Below are positions 1-6,780 of a stretch of 9,227 bases of DNA, piece after piece. A program made the translations under genes and the position numbers. The notes below the pieces were generated by a model that searched no databases, was not told where the DNA came from, and worked only from the letters and a program-made list of their open reading frames with translations. The stretch spans positions 1-9,227 of the forward strand of contig JBBDWN010000008.1 of NCBI GenBank assembly GCA_040902855.1, given 5' to 3'. This stretch comes from DATHWB01 sp040902855 (lineage in GTDB: Bacteria > Actinomycetota > Acidimicrobiia > Spongiisociales > ZC4RG35). Numbering within the stretch: position 1 is the first letter of the stretch; every line of letters starts with the position of its first letter.

Positions 1-55
1 ACTCGGCCACTCCCCCCAGCACGCCCTCGCCTGGCGGCTCGGTCGCGAGGGGGAG
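1..55. repeat. 55-bp direct repeat, copy 1
   Basis: This stretch is identical base for base to positions 82-136, giving a repeat period of 81 bp with a 26-bp unique spacer (56-81). The unit can fold: CCCTCGC (24-30) pairs with GCGAGGG (45-51), or CTCCCCC (10-16) with GGGGGAG (49-55). The end of the unit can also pair with the spacer, GAGGGGG (47-53) with CCCCCTC (65-71). No T-tract follows, so it is not a typical intrinsic terminator. The copy begins at the window edge and may extend left. It looks like a dispersed or tandem extragenic palindromic repeat; its function is unknown. Confidence 0.85.
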
Positions 56-81
56 AGATGAAGCCCCCCTCGGCCTCGAAG

Positions 82-136
82 ACTCGGCCACTCCCCCCAG
101 CACGCCCTCGCCTGGCGGCTCGGTCGCGAGGGGGAG
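82..136. repeat. 55-bp direct repeat, copy 2
   Basis: This is an exact second copy of positions 1-55. The same internal hairpin arms lie at 105-111 and 126-132. After the copy the sequence diverges from that following copy 1, although a run of C (143-147) can again pair with the G-run at 130-134. The copy ends 20 bp before the likely -10 box of the cytochrome c gene, so it may lie in that promoter's upstream region or mark the 3' end of a gene left of the window. I saw no third copy elsewhere in the window. Confidence 0.85.
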
Positions 137-155
137 CGAGCGCCCCCGTGGGTCC

Positions 156-161
156 TACCAT
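156..161 (+). promoter_or_regulatory. -10 box of the cytochrome c-menC-menD unit, probably leaderless
   Basis: The sequence TACCAT fits the actinobacterial TANNNT -10 pattern and is separated from the ATG at 169 by seven bases, so the predicted transcription start falls on or next to the A of the start codon. No Shine-Dalgarno sequence precedes that ATG, which agrees with a leaderless mRNA. No convincing -35 box is visible. It is inferred from spacing alone. Confidence 0.5.
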
Positions 162-168
162 CGCGATC

Positions 169-477
169 ATGTGGCGTCGTCTCGTGCTCCTGGGTGTCGT
201 AGTCGTACTGGCGGCGTGCTCGGAGGCTCCGGCGGAGAACGCGACCGGGGCAGACATCTATGTCCAGTTGTGTGCCAGTTGCCACGCGCGCGATCTCTCC
301 GGCGGGGTCGGTCCTGGGCTCGGGCCGGACTCTGGCGCGGTTGAGCTGTCTGATGACGTGATCGCCCAGACCATTGGTCGGGGCAAGGGGAGCCGGATGC
401 CGGCGTTCTCGAGGACGCTGTCCGATGCCCAGATAGAACGGGTCGTGGCGTTCATCAGAGAGCAGCAGTCGGGATGA
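169..477 (+). CDS. Lipid-anchored small cytochrome c (class I)
   Basis: This 102-residue protein is probably a membrane-anchored electron carrier on the outer face of the cytoplasmic membrane. Residues 1-16 form a signal peptide (WRR, then a hydrophobic stretch) ending in the lipobox LAAC with Cys17 as the lipidation site. The haem-attachment motif CASCH is at 35-39, with His39 as axial ligand. Met77, in a GSRMPAF context, is the likely second ligand, and a C-terminal helix (about 84-99) closes a standard class I fold. The frame stays open upstream to the window edge, but the 5' part is repeat DNA; the start at 169 is chosen because it begins the signal peptide and sits seven bases after a -10 box. 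The stop overlaps the menC start (ATGA), so it is first in the menC-menD transcript. Likely partners are a menaquinol:cytochrome c reductase or terminal oxidase, not visible here. Confidence 0.88.
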   Translation: MWRRLVLLGVVVVLAACSEAPAENATGADIYVQLCASCHARDLSGGVGPGLGPDSGAVELSDDVIAQTIGRGKGSRMPAFSRTLSDAQIERVVAFIREQQSG

Positions 478-1427
478 GCCTCGGCGATGTCTCCCTGCAT
501 CCGATTCGCATTCCGATGCGGGTGCGATTCCGGCGCGTGACATGGCGGGAGGCGGTTCTCATCGAGGGGGCCGCTGGCTGGGGGGAGTTCAGTCCGTTCC
601 CCGAGTATCCGCCGGCGGTCACCGCTCGTTGGCTGGCCGCTGGCTTGGAAGCGGCCGTGAGGGTGTGGCCCGATCCCGTGCGCGACCGGATCTCGGTGAA
701 CGTGACGATCCCGGCCGTCGAACCGGAGGTGGCGTATCGCACGGTGCTCGAGTCCGGATGCCGAACGGCGAAGGTCAAGGTCGCAGAGCCGGGCGAGGAT
801 GCCGATCTCGACATCGCCCGCGTGGCTGCGGTGCGAGAGGCCCTTGGACCTGACGGAAAGCTGCGGATCGACGTCAATGCCCAATGGAGCCTGGACGAGG
901 CAGTCTCACAGATCGAACGATTCGCCGAATACAACCTCGAATACGTGGAACAACCCGTTGCCACGATCGACGAGCTGGTGGAACTCCGCAAGAGGGTCTC
1001 GGTGCTGATTGCAGCAGACGAGGCAGTCCGGACGGCCGACGATCCGATGGAGGTCGTGGAGCGGGGCGGCGCCGACCTGTTGGTATTGAAAGTGCAGCCG
1101 CTCGGTGGCGTGCGACGAACGCTCGATCTGGCGCATCGTGCGGGACTCCCTGTGGTCATCTCGTCTGCGTTGGAGACATCGGTCGGTTTGGCCGCCGGAC
1201 TGGCGGCGGCCGCCGCCTTGGACGAGCTTCCCTATGCCTGCGGGCTTGCGACGGTTGCGCTGCTGGAAGGGGACGTGACGAGTGAGCCGCTCTACCCGGT
1301 CCACGGTGAGATGCTGGTTCGCCGTCCGGTGCCCGAGCCCGATCTGATCGAACGCTGGCGGGCGGACCGGGAGACCGAGAGGCGGTTGATGCGGAGGCTC
1401 CGGGACGCGGCGGAACTGCTCACGTGA
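474..1427 (+). CDS. menC: o-Succinylbenzoate synthase MenC
   Basis: This cytoplasmic enolase-superfamily enzyme dehydrates SHCHC to o-succinylbenzoate in menaquinone synthesis. Its 317 residues match the usual length. A capping domain occupies about 1-95 and a TIM barrel the rest. The expected catalytic set is visible: KVK at 100-102 (Lys102 the likely acid/base), metal ligands Asp133 (RIDVNAQW), Glu159 (YVEQP) and Asp182 (ADEAV), and the second catalytic lysine Lys206 (VLKVQPLGG). The ATG overlaps the cytochrome stop by 4 bp and the TGA overlaps the menD GTG by 4 bp, so translation is probably coupled on both sides; no strong Shine-Dalgarno is seen. Other enolase-superfamily activities such as N-succinylamino acid racemase share these residues, but the menD neighbour settles the main role. 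Confidence 0.95.
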   Translation: MSLGDVSLHPIRIPMRVRFRRVTWREAVLIEGAAGWGEFSPFPEYPPAVTARWLAAGLEAAVRVWPDPVRDRISVNVTIPAVEPEVAYRTVLESGCRTAKVKVAEPGEDADLDIARVAAVREALGPDGKLRIDVNAQWSLDEAVSQIERFAEYNLEYVEQPVATIDELVELRKRVSVLIAADEAVRTADDPMEVVERGGADLLVLKVQPLGGVRRTLDLAHRAGLPVVISSALETSVGLAAGLAAAAALDELPYACGLATVALLEGDVTSEPLYPVHGEMLVRRPVPEPDLIERWRADRETERRLMRRLRDAAELLT

Positions 1428-3109
1428 CCTATCCCAATGCTTCCACCGCCCTCGCCGAGGTGCTCCTCGACGAACTCGCCCGCGGCGGAGTCCGTCACAT
1501 CGTCATCGCTCCCGGCTCGAGGTCCGCAGCCGTCGCCATCGCGGCTGAACGCCGTCCGGATCTGGCTGTCACGGTGTTGATCGACGAACGTTCGGCGGGG
1601 TTCTTTGCACTCGGCATCGGCAAGGCGACGGGAGTCCCGGCCGCGGTGCTCACCACGTCCGGTTCGGCAGTGGCCCATCTGTTTCCCGCAGTCGTCGAGG
1701 CTGACACTGCTCGCGTTCCGCTCTTGTTGTTGACGGCGGACCGGCCACCCGAACTGCACGGCACGGGCGCCAACCAGACCATCGCCCAGGCCGGGCTGTT
1801 CGGATCCTCGGTTCGGTGGTTTTCCCAGCTCGGACCGGCGGAACATTCCGCCACAGCGAATTCCGAGTGGCGAACGGTCGTCGCGCGTGCAGTCGAGGCG
1901 GCCTTTGACGGCCCGGTGCATCTGAACATCGCCTTCCGGGAACCGGTCGTGCCTGAGAGCGATGACGGTCGAGACAGTGACCGGCCGTTCGAGTACGAGT
2001 CCGCCGGGCACCCTGACGGTGGTCCGTGGGTGACGACGGACCTGGAGATCGTGCCGCCGGTGCCACTCGATGACAGGTGGACGGCGCCGGAACGGGGTGT
2101 CGTCTTGGCAGGAGAGGCTCCCTTCGTTCCGGTGGATGCGATCGATCGCTTGGCCGCGGCACTTGGATGGCCGCTTCTCATCGAGCCCACCGCAGGGGGC
2201 CGGCCTCCGCAGTCGATCACGACGGTCCATCACCTCGTGTCCGATGTCGACATCGCCACCCGGCTTCGCCCCGAGGTGGCGGTGGTCATCGGCCGTGCGA
2301 ACCTCTCACGCCCCGTCACCAACTGGCTGGCCGACGTGCCGAGACTGATCGTCGACCCGCGCATCAGCAGTCCGCCGAGTGAGTCGGCCGTCCTGGCCGA
2401 AAGCTGGCCCCTCGTGGACGGCGTCGGGCCGCGTGACGGCGGATGGCGACGGATGTGGCTCCAGATGGAGGACACAGCCCGCCATGCCCTCGACAGCACG
2501 CTTGACGCTGCCGGACTGACCGAGCCTCGGATCGCCCGGGACGTGGCAGGGGCAGTTCCCGATGACGGCATCCTGTTCGCAGCATCGAGCATGCCCATTC
2601 GCGATCTCGATCTCGCCATGGGAGCGAGCGCCGTCCGAATCCTCTCGAATCGCGGTGCCAGTGGGATCGACGGTGTCGTGTCGTCGGCGTTCGGAGTGGC
2701 ATGTGCCCATCCGGGCCCGGTGGTGGCCCTTACCGGAGACCTCGCCCTCCTGCACGACTCGAACGGGTTCCTGGTCGAGCCGCGTCCCGACGTCGTGTTC
2801 GTCGTCGTCAACAACGACGGTGGGGGGATCTTCTCATTCTTGCCGCAGGTGCGGCAGACGGACGTGTTCGAGCGCGTGTTCGGAACACCGCACGGTCGCT
2901 CTTTCGGACAGCTCGCCGAATTCCACGGCGTTCAGCACGAGACTCTGGTCGACATCGGCGAACAGATACCGAAGGCCATCGCCGCCGGCGGAACTTGGAT
3001 CCTGGAGGCTCGTACGGATCGCTCGTCGAACCCGGCGACCCATCGAGCGCTCACGGCCGCCGTGGTGGCGGCTGTCAATCGAAGGCTGATTGCATCGCCA
3101 GAAGCTTGA
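1424..3109 (+). CDS. menD: 2-succinyl-5-enolpyruvyl-6-hydroxy-3-cyclohexene-1-carboxylate synthase MenD
   Basis: This thiamine-diphosphate enzyme joins 2-oxoglutarate-derived succinic semialdehyde to isochorismate, giving SEPHCHC, the committed menaquinone step. At 561 residues it is full length. The N-terminal pyrimidine-binding domain carries the APGSRS motif (29-34) and the ThDP-activating glutamate Glu55 (IDERSAGF). The segment TADRPPELHGTGANQTI follows within that domain. The C-terminal domain shows the ThDP/metal motif starting GDLALLHD at 438 and ending VVNNDGGGIF, with the paired Asn463-Asn464. It starts at a GTG inside a GTGA overlap with the menC stop, which suggests coupled translation. 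Its 3' end overlaps the convergent menF gene by 35 bp with no terminator between them. Confidence 0.97.
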   Translation: MTYPNASTALAEVLLDELARGGVRHIVIAPGSRSAAVAIAAERRPDLAVTVLIDERSAGFFALGIGKATGVPAAVLTTSGSAVAHLFPAVVEADTARVPLLLLTADRPPELHGTGANQTIAQAGLFGSSVRWFSQLGPAEHSATANSEWRTVVARAVEAAFDGPVHLNIAFREPVVPESDDGRDSDRPFEYESAGHPDGGPWVTTDLEIVPPVPLDDRWTAPERGVVLAGEAPFVPVDAIDRLAAALGWPLLIEPTAGGRPPQSITTVHHLVSDVDIATRLRPEVAVVIGRANLSRPVTNWLADVPRLIVDPRISSPPSESAVLAESWPLVDGVGPRDGGWRRMWLQMEDTARHALDSTLDAAGLTEPRIARDVAGAVPDDGILFAASSMPIRDLDLAMGASAVRILSNRGASGIDGVVSSAFGVACAHPGPVVALTGDLALLHDSNGFLVEPRPDVVFVVVNNDGGGIFSFLPQVRQTDVFERVFGTPHGRSFGQLAEFHGVQHETLVDIGEQIPKAIAAGGTWILEARTDRSSNPATHRALTAAVVAAVNRRLIASPEA

Positions 3110-4271
3110 TGCGGGTTTCTTCCAGTTCGGCTTCGGGCAGCGAGCCGGCGACGATGCCGGCTCCGGCGAAGAGGCGGGCTCGGGCGCCTGAAAGCTCGGC
3201 GCAACGCAATGCGATGGCGAACTCCCCGTCGCCTTCCGCATCCATCCATCCCACGGGCCCGGCATAACGGCCCCGATCCATGTGCTCGAGGCGTCGAATG
3301 AGGTCGATCGCCGTTCCGGTCGGCGTTCCCCCGACGGCCGCGGTCGGATGAAGTCGGGCCGCCACCGCCAGCGCTGACATCGCGTGTGTCAGTCGGCCCT
3401 CGAATCGCGTGGCCAGGTGCTGCACGTTGGCGAGTTGGAGCAGCGAGGGCTCGGCCTCTCGTTCGAGCCGTTCGCAGATTTCGCCGAGTACCCGGCCGAC
3501 CGACGCGGCGGCACTGGCGTGCTCCCGCAGGTCCTTGTCCGAACCCAAGAGTTCCTTGCCGAGCCGTTCGTCCTCGATCGGGTCCTCTGATCGCGCAGCA
3601 GATCCGGCGAGGGTCTGGGAGGCGACCTCACGGCCTGTTCGCCGAACCAGTAGCTCAGGTGATGCTCCGACCAACCCGTCGACGCGAAACACGAAACAGT
3701 CTGGAAAACGGGCCTCCAGCCTTCGGAGGAGTCGGATCGGGTCGAAGGGTGTCTTGGACCACAACGCATAGTCCCGTGCCAGGACCACCTTCTCGACGCC
3801 GCCGTCTTCGATGATGTCGATGGCGGATGCGACCGATTCGAGCCATTCGACATCCGGGATCGATGCGCCGGCGTAACGGGGCCGGTCAGCGGTGCTCGAC
3901 GACTCCGAATGTGACGCGACTGACTCCCGCGTGGCGCCATCGACCGAGATGGATTGCCACCGGTCTCCCCGCCGCACCACCGTGAACTGGGGCACGAGGA
4001 GCACCGAGCCCGCCGACCGATCATCGAATGTGAACGAGGAAAACGCCACAGGCCCGGCGTCGACACCGTCGTACTGCGTGTCCGCCAGAGCGCACCAATC
4101 CGAGAATGCCCGTTCCGCCCGCTCGAATCGGCCAGGTCCGAAGCCGGCGCCGACCCGGAGCGCCTCGCCCCACCCGAAGACCGAGGTCTGGGGCGACATC
4201 CAGACCAGGTCCGGCCGGTCCGCCAGCAGATCCGCGGGCGACTCGATCGCCCTGGCGTGGATGTGTGTCAT
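3075..4271 (-). CDS. menF: Isochorismate synthase MenF
   Basis: This 398-residue chorismate-binding enzyme converts chorismate to isochorismate, which MenD uses next. The N-terminal third (1-135) is variable, as usual. The conserved half contains Lys161 (VEKVVLAR), the expected general base, then GASPELL with Glu206 (likely general acid), TLAGSAAR (220-226), SDKDLREH (244-251) with likely Mg2+ ligands, and QHLATRFEG. The motif PTAAVGGTPTGTA (309-321), GRYAGPVGW and the closing GAGIVAGS complete the family signature. No glutamine amidotransferase partner is present, and the MenD neighbour argues against anthranilate or aminodeoxychorismate synthase. An EntC-type role in siderophore synthesis is possible but unsupported. 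The ATG overlaps the stop of the upstream regulator gene (ATGA), so it is the last gene of the murI unit. Confidence 0.93.
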   Translation of the reverse strand: MTHIHARAIESPADLLADRPDLVWMSPQTSVFGWGEALRVGAGFGPGRFERAERAFSDWCALADTQYDGVDAGPVAFSSFTFDDRSAGSVLLVPQFTVVRRGDRWQSISVDGATRESVASHSESSSTADRPRYAGASIPDVEWLESVASAIDIIEDGGVEKVVLARDYALWSKTPFDPIRLLRRLEARFPDCFVFRVDGLVGASPELLVRRTGREVASQTLAGSAARSEDPIEDERLGKELLGSDKDLREHASAAASVGRVLGEICERLEREAEPSLLQLANVQHLATRFEGRLTHAMSALAVAARLHPTAAVGGTPTGTAIDLIRRLEHMDRGRYAGPVGWMDAEGDGEFAIALRCAELSGARARLFAGAGIVAGSLPEAELEETRIKLLAMQSAFD

Positions 4272-4777
4272 CGTTCGGTGGTCATGCGGGCCCTCGCCTC
4301 GGCGAGGAGAAGCCCCCGGAAATGGTGGCCGACCAGGCGGCTCGTCGCTGGGAGCATCGTCCGGAAGGCTTCGACCAGGCGGGCGGCTGCGTCGATGTCG
4401 GATTCCGCGGTTGCTTCCACCGAGTCGCGGACGAAGGTGGCGAACACGTCGACCGCCCGGGCGGCAATCGGACGCATGACGTCATCCATGTCGCGGGCGA
4501 GGTTCATGAGCTCCGCCAGTGGAAGACCGGCGTCGACGAGTTGCAGTCCTGCTGCGAGTGCGTCTGTCTCCGCCGAATCGAACCTGTCCGGTTCTGTTGC
4601 TTTCGGTATCAGCAGCCCGCCCCGCACCAGCGCCTCGAGAAGGGGCAGGGACACGTCGACCGATTCTGCGAGTTGTTCGAGGGTGGCCAGGGAGTCGCCT
4701 CCTTCGAGCGCCTCGAAGAGCGCCTGGTCCCACGGGTCGAGATCTGAACGCGGCGTCGAGTCAGGTGTCACTGTCAT
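4268..4777 (-). CDS. MerR-like helix-turn-helix protein
   Basis: This 169-residue protein is probably a DNA-binding transcriptional regulator. Residues about 29-58 resemble a winged helix-turn-helix (SLATLEQLAESVDVS, then a GGLL wing turn). Residues about 66-97 resemble the second half of a MerR DNA-binding domain (FDSAETDALAAGLQLVDAG, then LAEL). The remainder (98-169) is helical and ends in an LVGHHFRGLLLAEA segment; it has no cysteine and no obvious ligand pocket, so a metal sensor is unlikely. The usual N-terminal MerR consensus is poorly kept, so DNA binding is inferred. The start overlaps the murI 3' end by 17 bp; GTG two codons in (4771) is an alternative start. The stop overlaps the menF start. 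Its position suggests that it regulates this unit or a linked one, but the target is unknown. Confidence 0.7.
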   Translation of the reverse strand: MTVTPDSTPRSDLDPWDQALFEALEGGDSLATLEQLAESVDVSLPLLEALVRGGLLIPKATEPDRFDSAETDALAAGLQLVDAGLPLAELMNLARDMDDVMRPIAARAVDVFATFVRDSVEATAESDIDAAARLVEAFRTMLPATSRLVGHHFRGLLLAEARARMTTER

Positions 4778-5534
4778 CGAAGGTTACGGACTCCACGGAC
4801 AGGTCCAACCCGGTGAGAGCACGTATCCGCTCAGACACGCCTGTCGTCGGTCCGGTCACCAGGATTCGGAGACCCGCCCGGCCTTGCGTATCGGCCATCC
4901 GGATCACTTGGCGGGCCACCGCCTCGCCAGGATCGACGATGGTCACGTCGGGTCCGGCGACGGCTTCTATGTGGTCCCGGAGGAACGGGTAGTGGGTGCA
5001 ACCGAGGACGAGAACGTCAGCGCCGTGATCGAGGATCGGTCCAAGGTTGCTCTCGATGGCTGATCGGATCTCGGCGTGACCGGGCGGATCTTCGACCAGC
5101 TCCATCCAGCCGGGACAGGGGGCGTCGATGACCTCGACGTCGATGGCAAAACGGTCGACGACTGAGGCGTACAACGCGCCCTGGAACGTTGCGGGAGTGG
5201 CCAGGACGCCGATCGTCCCGGAGCGGGTGAGGGCGACGGCTGGTTTCACCGCAGGTTCCATCCCGACGAAAGTCCGATCGGGATGGATCTTCCGCAGGTG
5301 ATGGAGTGCAGCCGCAGACGCCGTATTGCAGGCGATGACGATGCTGTCGGCACCCTTTGCGATCAGATACCGAGTGATCGCTTCGGCCCTGCCTTGTACT
5401 TCTTCGAGGCTTCGCTCTCCGTACGGCGCCCAGTCGCGATCGCCCAGATAGAGGATGCTTGCGGAGGGGTCCAGCGCGAGCACTTCTCGAATTACCGAGA
5501 GGCCCCCGAGGCCCGAGTCGAAGACCCCGATCAC
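4761..5534 (-). CDS. murI: Glutamate racemase MurI
   Basis: This cytoplasmic enzyme interconverts L- and D-glutamate through a two-cysteine mechanism, supplying D-glutamate for peptidoglycan. In a 257-residue protein starting at the GTG, the family motifs are FDSGLGGLS (Asp6, Ser7), ACNTASAA with catalytic Cys69, and GCTHYPFL with catalytic Cys179 and His181; spacing and length fit the family. A longer ATG start at 5597 exists but adds 21 residues that the family lacks and would run into the dehydrogenase gene on the other strand. The GTG begins exactly where the family begins (VIGVFDSG) and has a -10 box eight bases upstream. It is first in a unit with the MerR-like gene (17-bp overlap) and menF. 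The segment CPGWMELVE replaces the more usual CPLFVPLVE. Confidence 0.93.
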   Translation of the reverse strand: MIGVFDSGLGGLSVIREVLALDPSASILYLGDRDWAPYGERSLEEVQGRAEAITRYLIAKGADSIVIACNTASAAALHHLRKIHPDRTFVGMEPAVKPAVALTRSGTIGVLATPATFQGALYASVVDRFAIDVEVIDAPCPGWMELVEDPPGHAEIRSAIESNLGPILDHGADVLVLGCTHYPFLRDHIEAVAGPDVTIVDPGEAVARQVIRMADTQGRAGLRILVTGPTTGVSERIRALTGLDLSVESVTFDDSDT

Positions 5535-5542
5535 ACGGTGGG

Positions 5543-5548
5543 ACGGTA
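5543..5548 (-). promoter_or_regulatory. -10 box of the murI unit, probably leaderless
   Basis: On the minus strand this reads TACCGT (a TANNNT match), and eight bases separate it from the murI GTG at 5534. This puts the predicted transcription start on or next to the start codon. There is no Shine-Dalgarno before the GTG. The last two bases of the box, in plus coordinates, are shared with the dehydrogenase -10 box on the other strand. Confidence 0.45.
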
Positions 5549-5552
5549 GCGT
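5547..5552 (+). promoter_or_regulatory. -10 box of the short-chain dehydrogenase gene
   Basis: TAGCGT matches TANNNT and would start transcription near 5559, leaving a leader of about 20 bases that contains the Shine-Dalgarno GGAGG at 5570-5574. The box shares its TA (5547-5548) with the oppositely oriented murI box. No clear -35 box is visible, so the assignment is tentative. Confidence 0.4.
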
Positions 5553-5578
5553 CGGGAGACGACCGAATTGGAGGATGG

Positions 5579-6343
5579 ATGCAAATCGATGGGACATCGG
5601 CGATCGTCACGGGCGGCGCCTCCGGGCTGGGAGCAGCCACGGCCAGACGTCTCGCCGTCGCCGGCGCCCGAGTGGTGGTTGCGGATTTGAACGCGGATGC
5701 GGGGGAAGCCGTCGCAGCCGAGATCGGTGGTGCATTCGTGGCCACCGATGTCACCAAACCGGATGACGTGTCCGCTGCCGTGGCGGTGGCCGTCGAGATG
5801 GCTCCGCTTCGGTCGCTGGTGAATTGTGCGGGGATCGGTTCGGTGGGCCGCACGATCAATCGGGACGCGAGTCCCCACGACCTCGACTACTTCGCGACGG
5901 TGCTCGCCATCAACCTGACCGGCACCTTCAACTGCATCCGACTCGCGGCCTCGGCGATGGCCGGACTCGACCCCGTCGATGACCACGGCAGCCGTGGTGC
6001 GATCGTCAACACGGCTTCGGTCGCCGCCTTCGACGGCCAGATTGGCCAGGCGGCGTACTCCGCATCCAAGGGCGGGGTCGTCGGGATGACGCTTCCGATC
6101 GCCCGGGACCTGTCATCGGTGGGCATCCGGGTGAACACGATCGCCCCGGGAATCATCGACACGGCGATGCTGGCCGCGCTCCCGGACGACGCCAAGGCTT
6201 CGCTCGGTCAACAGGTGCTGTTTCCGAAACGCCTCGGTCAACCGGCCGAATACGCCCAACTCGCCGAATTCCTGCTGACGCATGACTACATGAACGGCGA
6301 GACGGTGCGGATGGACGGTGGGATCCGGATGGCGCCCAAGTGA
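5579..6343 (+). CDS. NAD-dependent short-chain dehydrogenase, type II 3-hydroxyacyl-CoA dehydrogenase-like
   Basis: This 254-residue classical short-chain dehydrogenase/reductase probably oxidises 3-hydroxyacyl-CoA (or 3-hydroxy-2-methylbutyryl-CoA) with NAD+. The glycine motif TGGASGLG is at 11-18. Asp36 at the end of the second strand (VVVADLN) indicates NAD rather than NADP. NCAG is at 82-85, and the active site is Asn112, Ser147, Tyr160 and Lys164 (YSASK). The stretch from NTASVAAFDGQIGQAAYSAS onward and the C-terminal RMDGGIRM resemble the HSD17B10 family, including the bulky insert before the catalytic serine. Substrate is inferred from family likeness only. The ATG at 5579 follows GGAGG by four bases and starts right before the first strand. 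It is transcribed alone, divergent from murI, and ends seven bases before the convergent sufE stop. No beta-oxidation neighbours are in view. Confidence 0.88.
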   Translation: MQIDGTSAIVTGGASGLGAATARRLAVAGARVVVADLNADAGEAVAAEIGGAFVATDVTKPDDVSAAVAVAVEMAPLRSLVNCAGIGSVGRTINRDASPHDLDYFATVLAINLTGTFNCIRLAASAMAGLDPVDDHGSRGAIVNTASVAAFDGQIGQAAYSASKGGVVGMTLPIARDLSSVGIRVNTIAPGIIDTAMLAALPDDAKASLGQQVLFPKRLGQPAEYAQLAEFLLTHDYMNGETVRMDGGIRMAPK

Positions 6344-6350
6344 TCGTCGC

Positions 6351-6773
6351 TCACGCAGTCGCGGCCGACACCTGACGTTTGATACGACCGAGAATCGCCC
6401 GCATCCCGTTCAGCCGTTGCGGCGTGACGACTTCTTCGAGACCCATCGCGTAGAAGAAGTCGTCAGGCACTGAGAGGATGGCCTCGGCGGACTCTCCTTC
6501 GAGTCCGTCGAGCAGGATTCCGGCGAACCCGCGCACGGTCGGTGACTCCGGCGGGGCTTCGAAGAACATGTGCACGGATCCGTCCTCGTCGACCTCGGTG
6601 ATGAGGAAGAACGGCGTCTGGCATTCGTGGACCTGTTCGAGGCTGTTCCGTTCGATCCGGTCTGGCAACGGCGGAATGCGGCGCGAATAGTCGAGGAGCG
6701 CCTCGACTTTGATGTCCTTCGGCGAGGACGCCATCAGCGTGACGATCTGGTCGAGTTTCGGAGGCAGGGCCAT
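6351..6773 (-). CDS. sufE: SufE-like sulfur acceptor protein
   Basis: This 140-residue cytosolic protein accepts persulfide sulfur from a cysteine desulfurase and passes it on for iron-sulfur cluster assembly. The length is typical of SufE. Cys51 in the VHECQTPFFL segment lies where the E. coli SufE active cysteine lies, and the family segments RIPPLPD, PPESPTVRGFAGIL and LNGM are present. The frame continues upstream to 6947, but the ATG at 6773 begins the conserved fold (PPKLDQIV) and is preceded at seven bases by a -10-like box, so it is chosen. Its neighbour on the other side of the spacer is sseA, a second persulfide enzyme; this pairing resembles Rv3284-Rv3283 in Mycobacterium tuberculosis (from memory). 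No sufS or csdA desulfurase is in the window. Confidence 0.92.
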   Translation of the reverse strand: MALPPKLDQIVTLMASSPKDIKVEALLDYSRRIPPLPDRIERNSLEQVHECQTPFFLITEVDEDGSVHMFFEAPPESPTVRGFAGILLDGLEGESAEAILSVPDDFFYAMGLEEVVTPQRLNGMRAILGRIKRQVSAATA

Positions 6774-6780
6774 GGGGTGA

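Noticed and set aside
47..71. Intrinsic terminator for a gene left of the window
   Set aside because: The GAGGGGG/CCCCCTC hairpin has no following T-tract on either strand and belongs partly to a repeat; a role in termination cannot be supported.
1..136. Possible CRISPR array from the two 55-bp repeats
   Set aside because: Only two copies, a repeat longer than usual, one 26-bp spacer, and no cas genes in the window.
58..168. N-terminal extension of the cytochrome c frame from an ATG at 58
   Set aside because: The added residues come from repeat DNA and would bury the lipoprotein signal peptide, which clearly begins at 169 just after a -10 box.
2230..2814. Long open frames antisense to menD, and similar ones opposite menC, menF and sseA
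   Set aside because: They are rich in Arg, Ser and Pro with no recognisable motif, as expected of shadow frames in high-GC DNA, and the sense genes have complete catalytic motifs.
5459..5578. Longer start for the dehydrogenase
   Set aside because: That stretch is antisense to murI; GGAGG at 5570-5574 and the first beta strand support 5579.
5535..5597. Longer murI start at ATG 5597
   Set aside because: It adds residues the family lacks and would overlap the dehydrogenase start; GTG 5534 fits the family's N-terminus and has a -10 box.
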